Positions 1 through 6,268 of a stretch of DNA of 16,360 nucleotides are shown piece by piece. Source of the stretch: Campylobacteraceae bacterium (lineage in GTDB: Bacteria > Campylobacterota > Campylobacteria > Campylobacterales > Sulfurovaceae); contig JALSHP010000213.1 of NCBI GenBank assembly GCA_026982175.1, positions 1-16,360 of the forward strand, given 5' to 3'. A model generated the notes under the pieces. That model was not told the DNA's origin, made no database searches, and saw only the letters and a list, made by a program, of their open reading frames with translations. The translations under genes were made by a program, and so were the position numbers. Position 1 is the stretch's first letter, and the number at the start of each line of letters is the position of its first letter.

Positions 1-493
1 TCTGCTTTAAGTTTAATTCTAAAATAGACAAAGGATACGCTCTAAAACCACTTTGGGTGTCACCAAGCCAACGTCCACTTTCCATAAAAATCCAAAAGTT
101 AGAAAAAGCCCTTCCAAACTTTGAAGCATTAGGAACATCTTCTTTAAACTTCCTATTGCCAATAACAATGGTCTCTTTTTGGATTAAAGGTAAAAGTTTA
201 TTTACTTCACAAGGGTAATGTTGTCCATCGCCATCAATAGCAACAATATGTGTAAAACCTTGTTTTTGAGCTTCTCTTGCACCTGTTAATAATGCTGTAC
301 CTTTTCCTGTGTTATGCTTGTGTCTTACAATTAATAATTTTTCATCTTCTGCTAATAGTGTTTCAACCATTAGCTCTGAACCATCATCGATGACTATCAC
401 TTGCATCTTTTCTAAAAGTGCCTCTTGAACAACTTTTTGAATGGTTTTAGGATTGTTATAAACAGGAATAACAATTGCGACTTTTGAATGCAT
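1..493 (-). CDS. Family 2 glycosyltransferase (dolichyl-phosphate mannose synthase-like), C-terminus cut by window edge
   Basis: I translated this by hand: 164 residues are visible before the window edge. The start ATG (491-493) follows a clear GAGGAG ribosome binding site. The protein opens with the GT-A strand VAIVIPVYNN (residues 5-14), then VIDDGS with the nucleotide-binding aspartates D36/D37, and the DGDGQH motif (87-92), whose D89 would bind the metal and sugar nucleotide. GDTQSGFRAYP (144-154) is the acceptor-side signature of DPM1/polyprenol-phosphate glycosyltransferase-like GT2 enzymes. By family, it transfers a sugar from a nucleotide donor to a lipid or glycan acceptor at the cytoplasmic membrane. 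The donor and acceptor cannot be told from this fragment, nor whether C-terminal membrane helices follow. It is transcribed away from the ABC gene at 620. Confidence 0.9.
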   Translation of the reverse strand, partial: MHSKVAIVIPVYNNPKTIQKVVQEALLEKMQVIVIDDGSELMVETLLAEDEKLLIVRHKHNTGKGTALLTGAREAQKQGFTHIVAIDGDGQHYPCEVNKLLPLIQKETIVIGNRKFKEDVPNASKFGRAFSNFWIFMESGRWLGDTQSGFRAYPLSILELNLKQ

Positions 494-520
494 TAAGCAA
501 TCTCCTCAAATATTTAAATT

Positions 521-529
521 ATTGTATCA
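521..529 (-). promoter_or_regulatory. Extended -10 promoter for the glycosyltransferase gene
   Basis: On the minus strand this reads TGATACAAT, an extended -10 (TG-n-TACAAT). It would start transcription about 20 bases upstream of the ATG at 493. No convincing -35 is visible. Confidence 0.5.
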
Positions 530-604
530 TAAGTAATAGAAGAGAAAGAAGAAGTAAAAAAGTAGTTAAAACAATGCAGAGTGACCATTGAACTAGGCTA
601 CTTT

Positions 605-613
605 TGCTATAAT
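605..613 (+). promoter_or_regulatory. Extended -10 promoter placing the transcript start on the ATG at 620
   Basis: The bases read TGCTATAAT, a perfect extended -10. Only six bases (614-619) separate it from the ATG, so the transcript should begin at or next to the A of the start codon. A TTGAAC at 588-593 is a possible -35 but the 14-base spacing is short. Confidence 0.65.
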
Positions 614-619
614 CTCTCT

Positions 620-2218
620 ATGAATATCTTAGAAATCAAAGAACTAACTCTATATGTAAAGCAAGAGCCTCTTCTAAAGTCCATAAATTTCACTATTAAA
701 CGTGGTGAAATCTTTGCCTTAGTCGGAGAGTCGGGGTCTGGAAAATCTTTGACCTCCTTAGCCATTATGCGACTGCTTCCCGATGCTTTAAATGTAAGCA
801 ACGGTGATATTTTATTTAAAGGAGCATCACTCTTTAGCCTTACTGAACTTGAGATGCAAAAGGTGCGTGGTCAAAAGATAGCAATGATATTTCAAGAACC
901 CATGACTGCCCTTAACCCTGTGATGACCATTGGAGAGCAAGTAGCAGAGGTAATTCGTTTGCATTTAAAGATTAGTGAAAAAGAGCTCAAATCTAAAGTG
1001 TTAGCCCTTTTTGAAGAGGTTGCCCTACCCAATGCAAAGGAGCGTTATGCTTGGTATCCTCATCAACTCTCTGGAGGACAAAAACAGCGTGTTATGATAG
1101 CCATGGCATTGGCGTGTGAACCTGAACTCTTAATTGCCGATGAACCAACAACCGCACTCGATGTGACCATTCAAGCACAAGTTTTAAAGCTACTTAAAAC
1201 CATACAAGCCAAGAGGGAACTCTCTATTTTGTTTATTACGCATGACATGGGGGTGGTAGCCCAAATGGCAGATACCATTGCCATTATGAGACATGGTGAG
1301 GTGCTAGAGATTGCTTCACGTAATGATTTTTTTGAGAATCCACAACATAAGTATACGAAGCAGTTAATAGAAGATACCTTACCCTCTACCCAAAGCAGAG
1401 AGAATAATTCTCATGGAGATGCTCTACTTGAAATTAAAAATTTAAAAGTCTATTTTCCCATTAAAAAAGGGTTTTTCAAACGTACTGTGGGCTACACCAA
1501 AGCAGTTGATGAAATTTCATTAAGCATTCCAAAGGGGAAAACCTTAGCTTTAGTAGGAGAGTCTGGTTCAGGGAAAAGCACCATTGGAACGGCGATTTTA
1601 CGCTTGACTAATATCACGGAGGGAAGCATCTTTTTTAAAGGGGTCGATTTGACCAAACTTTCACAAAAAGAGCTTTTGGCATACAGAAGAAAGATACAGA
1701 TTGTCTTTCAAGACCCCTACTCTGCCCTTAATCCACGTATGACCATTGGGGAGATTATTCGTGAAGGGATGGTGAGTTTAAAAGTTGGTGTTCAAGATAA
1801 AAAGGTGCAAGATGAGGTGATTAAAGCTTTACTTATCAAAGTTGGATTACTTGAAGAACATTTTTACCGTTATCCTCATGAGTTCTCTGGGGGGCAACGT
1901 CAACGTATTGGGATTGCAAGGGCATTGGCTGTTGAGCCAGAATTAATTGTTTGTGATGAACCTACCTCGGCACTCGATGTGACTGTTAGAGCCGATGTCT
2001 TAAAGCTTTTAAAAGCCTTGCAAGAGGAGAAAGGCTTGTCATATCTTTTTATTACGCATGATTTGTCTATCATAAGTACCATTGCCGATGAAGTCGCCGT
2101 GATGCAAGCAGGGAAGATAGTTGAGATGGGAAAAGTGGAAAAAGTGATGAAAAATGCCCAACATAAATATACGCAAAAACTTTTGGCTTCTGTTCCACGA
2201 TTAATAACAAAAAATTGA
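620..2218 (+). CDS. Fused double ATPase of a dipeptide/oligopeptide ABC importer (DppD-DppF / YejF type)
   Basis: This 532-residue protein has two ABC ATPase domains in tandem. It would power uptake of peptides (or a related substrate such as nickel or a microcin) through a membrane permease pair. First domain: Walker A GESGSGKS (36-43), signature LSGGQ (150-154), Walker B IADE with D174/E175, and a switch histidine in FITHD. Second domain: Walker A GESGSGKST (313-321), signature FSGGQ (422-426), Walker B VCDE with D446/E447, again FITHD. The DppD/DppF-style oligopeptide C-terminal tails (ENPQHKYTKQLIEDTLP and NAQHKYTQKLLASVP) follow each domain. The frame is open back to a GTG at 581, but the 13 extra residues overlap the -10 box, so I choose the ATG at 620. 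There is no Shine-Dalgarno. No permease or binding-protein gene lies beside it here, so the substrate is unassigned. Confidence 0.93.
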   Translation: MNILEIKELTLYVKQEPLLKSINFTIKRGEIFALVGESGSGKSLTSLAIMRLLPDALNVSNGDILFKGASLFSLTELEMQKVRGQKIAMIFQEPMTALNPVMTIGEQVAEVIRLHLKISEKELKSKVLALFEEVALPNAKERYAWYPHQLSGGQKQRVMIAMALACEPELLIADEPTTALDVTIQAQVLKLLKTIQAKRELSILFITHDMGVVAQMADTIAIMRHGEVLEIASRNDFFENPQHKYTKQLIEDTLPSTQSRENNSHGDALLEIKNLKVYFPIKKGFFKRTVGYTKAVDEISLSIPKGKTLALVGESGSGKSTIGTAILRLTNITEGSIFFKGVDLTKLSQKELLAYRRKIQIVFQDPYSALNPRMTIGEIIREGMVSLKVGVQDKKVQDEVIKALLIKVGLLEEHFYRYPHEFSGGQRQRIGIARALAVEPELIVCDEPTSALDVTVRADVLKLLKALQEEKGLSYLFITHDLSIISTIADEVAVMQAGKIVEMGKVEKVMKNAQHKYTQKLLASVPRLITKN

Positions 2219-2301
2219 TATTATAATTTAAGTTTTCTATAAATATAGACACAAATAAGCTAAAAGATACCCTTTAATTTAAATATCTTTCTATCTTAAA
2301 G

Positions 2302-2310
2302 TGTTATATG
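2302..2310 (+). promoter_or_regulatory. Possible extended -10 for the lipoprotein operon
   Basis: TGTTATATG lies about 37 bases before the ATG at 2348 in an AT-rich intergenic stretch. It is one mismatch from TGnTATAAT. Other AT-rich hexamers nearby could serve instead. Confidence 0.3.
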
Positions 2311-2347
2311 AGTAGACTAAGATAAATTAGATGAAAGAGAGTTAAAT

Positions 2348-4012
2348 ATGATTTTTAAAAGAAGTTTTTTAGTTTTAGTGACCTTACTCTTTGTGGGGTG
2401 TGGTGAGTACACTACCATTCCACCAAGCAACAATGAACAGCTAAATCCCCCTCCACAAGCCACTGAACCACCTCCTAAAGAACAAGAGAACAATGCTTCG
2501 GTAACTTTGTCGGGTAAAGTAAGCTATGACTTTGTTCCTTTTAGAAGTGGTCTGAACAATGGTTTAGATTATGATAGTATGGTTCAAAAACCCGTACGTG
2601 GCGTAGTGGTTCAAATCATCGATAGAAATGGAGAGGTACTAAAAACTACCCATACCGATGCCCAAGGAAACTATACAGCAAAGGTAACGGCGAAACAAGT
2701 GAAGATACGTGTCTTAGCCAAAATGTATCAAGCCCCAAGTGCAGGAAAGGCAAGTTGGGATTTTCAAGTAAAAGACAATACCAACAGTAATGCTCTCTAT
2801 GTTATGGATGGGAGATTTGCAAACTTAGGGGAAGGTGGCACACAAACCCGTAATCTCAATGCGGCTTCAGGATGGGGTGGTAATGGATATACTTCTACAA
2901 GAACCGCTGCCCCTTTTGCCATTTTAGATGTGGTCTATAAAGCGATAGAAAAAGTTAAAACTGCACAGAGTGATGCTCTTTTTCCTCCTTTGAATATTTT
3001 TTGGTCTAAAAATAACATCTCGGCCAGTGGTGATACCAATTTAGGGCAGATTATCACCTCTCACTACAATGGAGATGAGACAGCACTCTATATCTTAGGA
3101 AAAGCCAACTCCGATACCGATGAGTATGATAGTGCCGTTATTGCGCATGAGTGGGGACACTATTATGAGTCTGCTTTCTCGCGTTCAGACAGTATTGGTG
3201 GGGCACATGGCAATGAAGATATCTTAGATATTCGTCTGGCATTTGGAGAAGGATTTGGAACGGCTATGGGGTGTATTATTATTGACAGCCCTTTATATAT
3301 TGATTCATTAGGTTCACAACAAGGTCAATCTTTTGGGGATGATTTAGAGCAACAGACACCACTTTCAAATAATCCAGGGTGGTTCAATGAAGCCTCTGTC
3401 TATCGCATTCTTTATGATATTTATGATGCCAACAATGAAGCAGGAGATGGCATTAGCTTTGGATTTACTCCTATTCATGAAGTCTTTATAGATGCACAAA
3501 AGAACACCCCTGCATTTACGAGTATCTTTACTTTTATTACGGCATTAAAAGCACAGCAACCAGGAAATGAGAGTGCCATTGATGAGATTACAGCAAAAGA
3601 GCAGATAGCTCCTATTAGAGATATTTATGGCTCAGGTCGTATCAATAGAAAATTTGAGAATGCCAATCCACTCTATTATGACTTAAGCGTTGGTGGTTCA
3701 GTTAATATTGCCACCAATACAACGGCTACAGCCTCCTCTGAAGAGAATAAATTGGGGGCTTATAATTTTGTTAAGTTTACCATTCCTACAGAGAGAAGCT
3801 ATCAGTTCAAGATTCGTCAAGTTTCAGGTTATGGAATACCTGACCCTGATATGTTTATCTATAAAGGTTCAGAAATCCAACCTGTAGCATTTACCGAAGC
3901 AGAAGGAGCAACAGATTCCATAAAGGTACGGCTAAAAGCAGGAGTTTACCGTATGGCAATTACGGTGTATAATAATCGTAATAAAAATATTTTTGAATTA
4001 ACATTAGATTAA
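2348..4012 (+). CDS. Zincin-type metallopeptidase-like lipoprotein with regulatory-like and PPC-like domains
   Basis: This 554-residue exported protein starts with a lipoprotein signal peptide; the lipobox FVGC puts the lipidated cysteine at C18. A proline-rich spacer (about 25-48) follows. Residues about 50-125 resemble a carboxypeptidase-regulatory-like beta-sandwich (GVVVQIIDRNGEVLKTT...TDAQGNYTA). The central domain carries HEWGH (H267, E268, H271), the HExxH zinc motif, and a GEGFG glutamate (E301) thirty residues later that fits the third ligand of a gluzincin. Residues about 442-554 look like a bacterial pre-peptidase C-terminal (PPC) domain (DPDMFIYKG, AGVYRMAITVYNN). I infer an envelope-anchored zinc metallopeptidase, but cannot assign a peptidase family or substrate. 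It is followed after 40 bases by a small exported protein, probably in one operon. Confidence 0.85.
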   Translation: MIFKRSFLVLVTLLFVGCGEYTTIPPSNNEQLNPPPQATEPPPKEQENNASVTLSGKVSYDFVPFRSGLNNGLDYDSMVQKPVRGVVVQIIDRNGEVLKTTHTDAQGNYTAKVTAKQVKIRVLAKMYQAPSAGKASWDFQVKDNTNSNALYVMDGRFANLGEGGTQTRNLNAASGWGGNGYTSTRTAAPFAILDVVYKAIEKVKTAQSDALFPPLNIFWSKNNISASGDTNLGQIITSHYNGDETALYILGKANSDTDEYDSAVIAHEWGHYYESAFSRSDSIGGAHGNEDILDIRLAFGEGFGTAMGCIIIDSPLYIDSLGSQQGQSFGDDLEQQTPLSNNPGWFNEASVYRILYDIYDANNEAGDGISFGFTPIHEVFIDAQKNTPAFTSIFTFITALKAQQPGNESAIDEITAKEQIAPIRDIYGSGRINRKFENANPLYYDLSVGGSVNIATNTTATASSEENKLGAYNFVKFTIPTERSYQFKIRQVSGYGIPDPDMFIYKGSEIQPVAFTEAEGATDSIKVRLKAGVYRMAITVYNNRNKNIFELTLD

Positions 4013-4052
4013 ACTAGAGTAAATAAAGCTAAAAAGCAAAAGGAAAATAAAC

Positions 4053-4613
4053 ATGAAAACAAAAACATTAAAAATAAAAACACTAAAAACACTATTAATC
4101 GCAACCCTATTAAGCAACGTAACGGCTATGGCAATGACAGCCAAAGTAGATGATAAAGACAAAGTAGTCTATGAAGTCGTTAAAGGAGAGAGCAAAGGGG
4201 CTCAGAAAAAATTTGGCTTAGCTGCTGATGTAAGCTATAAATCTGAACATGTTGATGTGGGGGTCACGTCTAATGTTAACATCACCATTAGCACCAAACT
4301 AAGCAAAGGGACACTTAAAGTAAATCTTCGTCCATTAGATAAAGAGGGTCTTGATGTTGAAGAGAAAGATTTAGAGTTTAGCTTGACAAAAGAGACAAAT
4401 AGCTTTCCCATTGAGCTACAACTGACTTCTCAAAAGAGTGGTATTCATTATATTAATGTTACCATGAGCGTTAAAGGTGAGGGGTCAAAAGTAGTTGCTA
4501 TTCCTGTTAAAATAGGGACAATTAGCCAGAAATTAAACAACAACAGTTCAGTAGAAAAAACCAAAGAGGGTGTGGCTGTCTCTGTCTCATCAGCCCAAGA
4601 AGAGATTAAGTAG
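4053..4613 (+). CDS. Small exported protein with Ig-like beta-sandwich, unknown function
   Basis: The 186-residue product has a lysine-rich N-terminus, a hydrophobic core (LKTLLIATLLSNV) and an A-x-A cleavage site near residue 27 (TAMA), so it should be secreted to the periplasm by Sec. The mature part alternates polar and hydrophobic residues in predicted beta strands (VDVGVTSNVNITIST, LKVNLRPLD, SGIHYINVTMSV, VVAIPVKIG), like an immunoglobulin-type sandwich. No catalytic motif is visible. The tail (about 165-186) is low-complexity, rich in Ser, Asn, Lys and Glu. A ribosome binding site (AAAAGGA) precedes the ATG. It lies 40 bases after the zincin lipoprotein and directly before a terminator, so the pair probably forms a complete two-gene operon. 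It may be a partner or substrate of the lipoprotein; I do not recognise the family. Confidence 0.82.
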   Translation: MKTKTLKIKTLKTLLIATLLSNVTAMAMTAKVDDKDKVVYEVVKGESKGAQKKFGLAADVSYKSEHVDVGVTSNVNITISTKLSKGTLKVNLRPLDKEGLDVEEKDLEFSLTKETNSFPIELQLTSQKSGIHYINVTMSVKGEGSKVVAIPVKIGTISQKLNNNSSVEKTKEGVAVSVSSAQEEIK

Positions 4614-4614
4614 T

Positions 4615-4634
4615 CGCTATAAAATAGCGTTTTT
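4615..4634 (+). terminator. Rho-independent terminator of the lipoprotein operon
   Basis: CGCTAT (4615-4620) pairs with ATAGCG (4624-4629) around a three-base AAA loop, followed at once by TTTTT. It starts two bases after the stop codon of the gene ending at 4613. Confidence 0.75.
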
Positions 4635-4656
4635 ATTGTGTTCTTTTCTATTATTA

Positions 4657-4665
4657 TGCTATGAT
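4657..4665 (+). promoter_or_regulatory. Extended -10 promoter for the gene at 4698
   Basis: TGCTATGAT is an extended -10 with one mismatch. It predicts a 5' leader of about 25 bases that contains the Shine-Dalgarno-like AGGATAAGGGA (4680-4690). Confidence 0.55.
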
Positions 4666-4697
4666 TATTAACAATTAATAGGATAAGGGACAAATAG

Positions 4698-5333
4698 ATG
4701 AGCAAACTGATAAAACCTATTGAGTATGCAGAGCAAAAAGGGATCTCGCGTCAAGCGGTTTATGCAAAGATTAAAAAAGGGACATTGACTTCTAAGACAG
4801 TAGATGGGAAAATCTATATTGTTGTGGATGAAGTAGAGCCAACTAAGACAGACCATAAGGAGGAGCAAGAGAAAGTTGCCCCTCATTTGGTGGATGTCAA
4901 AGAGCTATTGACCTCAAAAGACCAAACCATCTCTGTGTTACAAGAGAGCATCTCCGATTTAAAACATACCAATACCGAAATAAACACCACCCTGCGTGGT
5001 GAAATTGAACTTCTCAAACAGGTCTTTAGTGAGATGCGTAATCTCTATGTCAAACAAGTTGACTACATGGTAATAGACAAACAAAAAGAGTTAGAGAAGC
5101 AGTCTGCACCCATTGAAGCCATTGCCTTACAAGAGGATGAAGAGGATGAGTGTTGGATTACCCTTGACGCATTTTTTGAGCGTTGTAACATCACTAAAGA
5201 GAAACGTAAAGCCAAAGTAGTTAAACGGCTAAGAAAAGCCTTTATGAAAAATGATGAACGCATTAAAATGGAGAACGATACCATCTATGTTAGCTGTTAT
5301 CATTTCTATGAAGATATTTTAAATAAGAACTAG
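4698..5333 (+). CDS. Putative DNA-binding protein: N-terminal helix-turn-helix, coiled coil, C-terminal conserved-looking domain
   Basis: The 211-residue protein is cytoplasmic (no signal or membrane segment). Residues 4-45 look like an excisionase/MerR-like winged helix: IEYAEQKGISRQAVYAKIKKGTL is a helix-turn-helix, then VDGKIYIVVDE forms the wing. Residues about 64-135 are a heptad-rich coiled coil likely to drive oligomerisation. Residues about 150-211 form a second small domain (CWITLDAFFERCNITKEKRKAKVVKRLRKAF...) that ends in a basic helix and a short strand pair, possibly a second nucleic-acid-binding module. It resembles uncharacterised campylobacterotal proteins with an N-terminal HTH and a coiled coil, but I cannot name a family with certainty. 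It has its own promoter and lies between two terminator-like hairpins, so it is probably monocistronic. Confidence 0.8.
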   Translation: MSKLIKPIEYAEQKGISRQAVYAKIKKGTLTSKTVDGKIYIVVDEVEPTKTDHKEEQEKVAPHLVDVKELLTSKDQTISVLQESISDLKHTNTEINTTLRGEIELLKQVFSEMRNLYVKQVDYMVIDKQKELEKQSAPIEAIALQEDEEDECWITLDAFFERCNITKEKRKAKVVKRLRKAFMKNDERIKMENDTIYVSCYHFYEDILNKN

Positions 5334-5384
5334 ATTTATTAAAAATATTTTTTAATATTGGAAACTATTAAGAGATACAACAAA

Positions 5385-5408
5385 ATCCCATACTTTAGGG
5401 ATATTTTT
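5385..5408 (+). terminator. Weak terminator after the HTH gene
   Basis: ATCCC (5385-5389) can pair with GGGAT (5398-5402) around an 8-base loop, followed by ATTTTT. The stem is only five pairs and lies 52 bases after the stop codon. Confidence 0.4.
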
Positions 5409-5466
5409 AACTAATTTAATTTAAACTTTAATATATTTAATAGAATATTTTATTTATTTTTACTAC

Positions 5467-5472
5467 TATACT
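5467..5472 (+). promoter_or_regulatory. Possible -10 box for the small gene at 5497
   Basis: TATACT lies 24 bases before the ATG. The preceding bases lack the TGn extension, and no -35 is evident. Confidence 0.35.
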
Positions 5473-5496
5473 CCTATAGTTAGTTTAAGGACAAAA

Positions 5497-5703
5497 ATGA
5501 ATAAAATAATCACCATACAGCGACATCTACTTAAAATTGTTTTTTTATCACTTTTTTGTAACCTGACACTTTTTGCCAATGATGTCGTAACAAATAATAG
5601 CGTAACTGAGGTCTCACTCTCTTCGTTAAATACCATTGGTATTATTCTCCTAATCATCTTAAGCTCCCTGCTTGGTGCTTTTTTTATAAAAGAAGAAGTT
5701 TAA
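5497..5703 (+). CDS. Tiny exported protein with signal peptide and C-terminal membrane segment
   Basis: This 68-residue product begins after a good ribosome binding site (AAGGA, 5487-5491). Its N-terminus looks like a signal peptide (basic MNKIITIQRHLLK, hydrophobic IVFLSLFCNLTLFA, cleavage after LFA near residue 27). A short polar stretch (NDVVTNNSVTEVS) follows, then a hydrophobic helix LNTIGIILLIILSSLLGAFF and an IKEEV tail. The layout resembles short C-terminal sorting-signal proteins such as the IPTL-CTERM type, but the tail is not arginine-rich and the IPTL motif itself is absent. It may simply be a small inner-membrane protein. The last codons lie in a 14-bp tandem duplication that supplies the stop codon. 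Function unknown. Confidence 0.6.
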   Translation: MNKIITIQRHLLKIVFLSLFCNLTLFANDVVTNNSVTEVSLSSLNTIGIILLIILSSLLGAFFIKEEV

Positions 5704-5714
5704 AAGAAGAAGTT
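5687..5714. repeat. 14-bp tandem duplication across the stop codon of the small gene
   Basis: TAAAAGAAGAAGTT occurs twice in perfect tandem (5687-5700 and 5701-5714). The second copy starts with the TAA that ends the small gene. Removing one copy would let that frame run 13 residues further to a TAG at about 5752. Confidence 0.9.
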
Positions 5715-5738
5715 TACAATAAGAGCTTAACATTGTTA

Positions 5739-5747
5739 TGCTATATT
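5739..5747 (+). promoter_or_regulatory. Relic extended -10 promoter, copy of the one at 12642
   Basis: TGCTATATT lies six bases before the ATG at 5754. It sits in a 26-base stretch (5735-5760) identical to 12638-12663, upstream of the intact ABC exporter. It may still be active. Confidence 0.6.
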
Positions 5748-5753
5748 TCTTAG

Positions 5754-5918
5754 ATGATAACAATAAAATCAATATTCCAAGAGATAATAAAACATAAAAA
5801 AATCCTCCTCATCTCCACCTTAGTAGTCCTCCCTGTCGCCCTACTTTTACCCCTACTCATAGATGAACTCATCTTAGGTAAAGGGGGAGAAATTACCCAC
5901 ACCATTGACAACTTCTTT
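5754..5918 (+). pseudogene. Truncated 5' fragment of an ABC exporter gene (paralogue of the gene at 12657)
   Basis: The 55 codons read from this ATG match the start of the intact exporter at 12657: both share KSIFQEI near the N-terminus and a long identical run ending in DELILGKGGEIT before a shared IDNFF. Compared with the intact gene it lacks seven codons (LANTVAI, after KKVLL) and carries many third-position changes, so it is a diverged paralogue and not a recent copy. The match stops abruptly at about 5918, where a TGA follows and transposase sequence on the opposite strand begins. All of the ATPase domain is missing, so no transporter can be made. A 55-residue peptide with one membrane helix could still be expressed from the retained promoter. 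Confidence 0.85.
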
Positions 5919-6179
5919 TGATGCTTGTCCCTCACTTATTCCATAGTCTAGCCCCATATAATATAAAGTCCGATACTCTCGGTAATATTCAAGCATAAAT
6001 AATACTCTGTCTTCTTTAGATAACTTAGGCTTTCTTCCTCCTTTTTTATGCCCCTTTTTTCTCTCTTCTTCAGCTTTCTTGTATTCGTTCACCATTACTT
6101 CAAATGTTGACCTTTTTACCCCTACTATTCTCTTAAAGTTCTCTTCATTTATTTTCTCAAATTTATCTACTTTTCTCAT
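5919..6179 (-). pseudogene. N-terminal remnant of an IS5-like transposase
   Basis: The reading frame starts at 6179. It encodes about 87 residues typical of the N-terminus of IS5-family (DDE, HTH_Tnp_4-type) transposases: FKRIVGVKRSTFEVMV, a basic KKGGRKPKLSKEDRVLFMLEYYREYRT stretch, and the helix-turn-helix YYMGLDYGISEGQAS. Soon after this the family similarity ends, and the frame runs on through the antisense of the ABC fragment for about 14 unrelated residues (VVNGVGNFSPFT at the end) to a stop at 5874. The catalytic DDE domain, about two thirds of a normal transposase, is absent, so the element cannot move by itself. The two broken genes abut at about 5918/5919, which suggests that one deletion removed both missing parts. 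Confidence 0.8.
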
Positions 6180-6202
6180 TCCGAAATTTTAGCATTTTTT
6201 AG

Positions 6203-6217
6203 TTTTGCAAGATGTCT
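6203..6217. other. Possible terminal inverted repeat of the IS remnant
   Basis: TTTTGCAAGATGTCT, 24 to 38 bases upstream of the transposase start, resembles the TTTTGCAAAGGTCTC-like ends of some IS5-family elements. The partner end is missing with the rest of the element, so it cannot be confirmed here. Confidence 0.35.
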
Positions 6218-6268
6218 AATGAATAAGAATATTTTGATGAGTTTTATAAATTGCATAAGATATCCCTT

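Noticed and set aside
581..619. GTG start giving 13 extra residues to the peptide ABC ATPase
   Set aside because: The extension overlaps the TGCTATAAT promoter and adds residues not typical of the family, while the ATG at 620 starts the usual LEIKELTL strand.
2235..2246. Palindrome CTATAAATATAG after the peptide ABC gene as a terminator
   Set aside because: The stem is only four A/T-rich pairs and no T-tract follows.
5874..6179. Intact 101-residue gene on the minus strand
   Set aside because: Only about the first 87 residues are transposase-like; the rest is the antisense of an ABC gene fragment, so it is a fusion of two broken genes.
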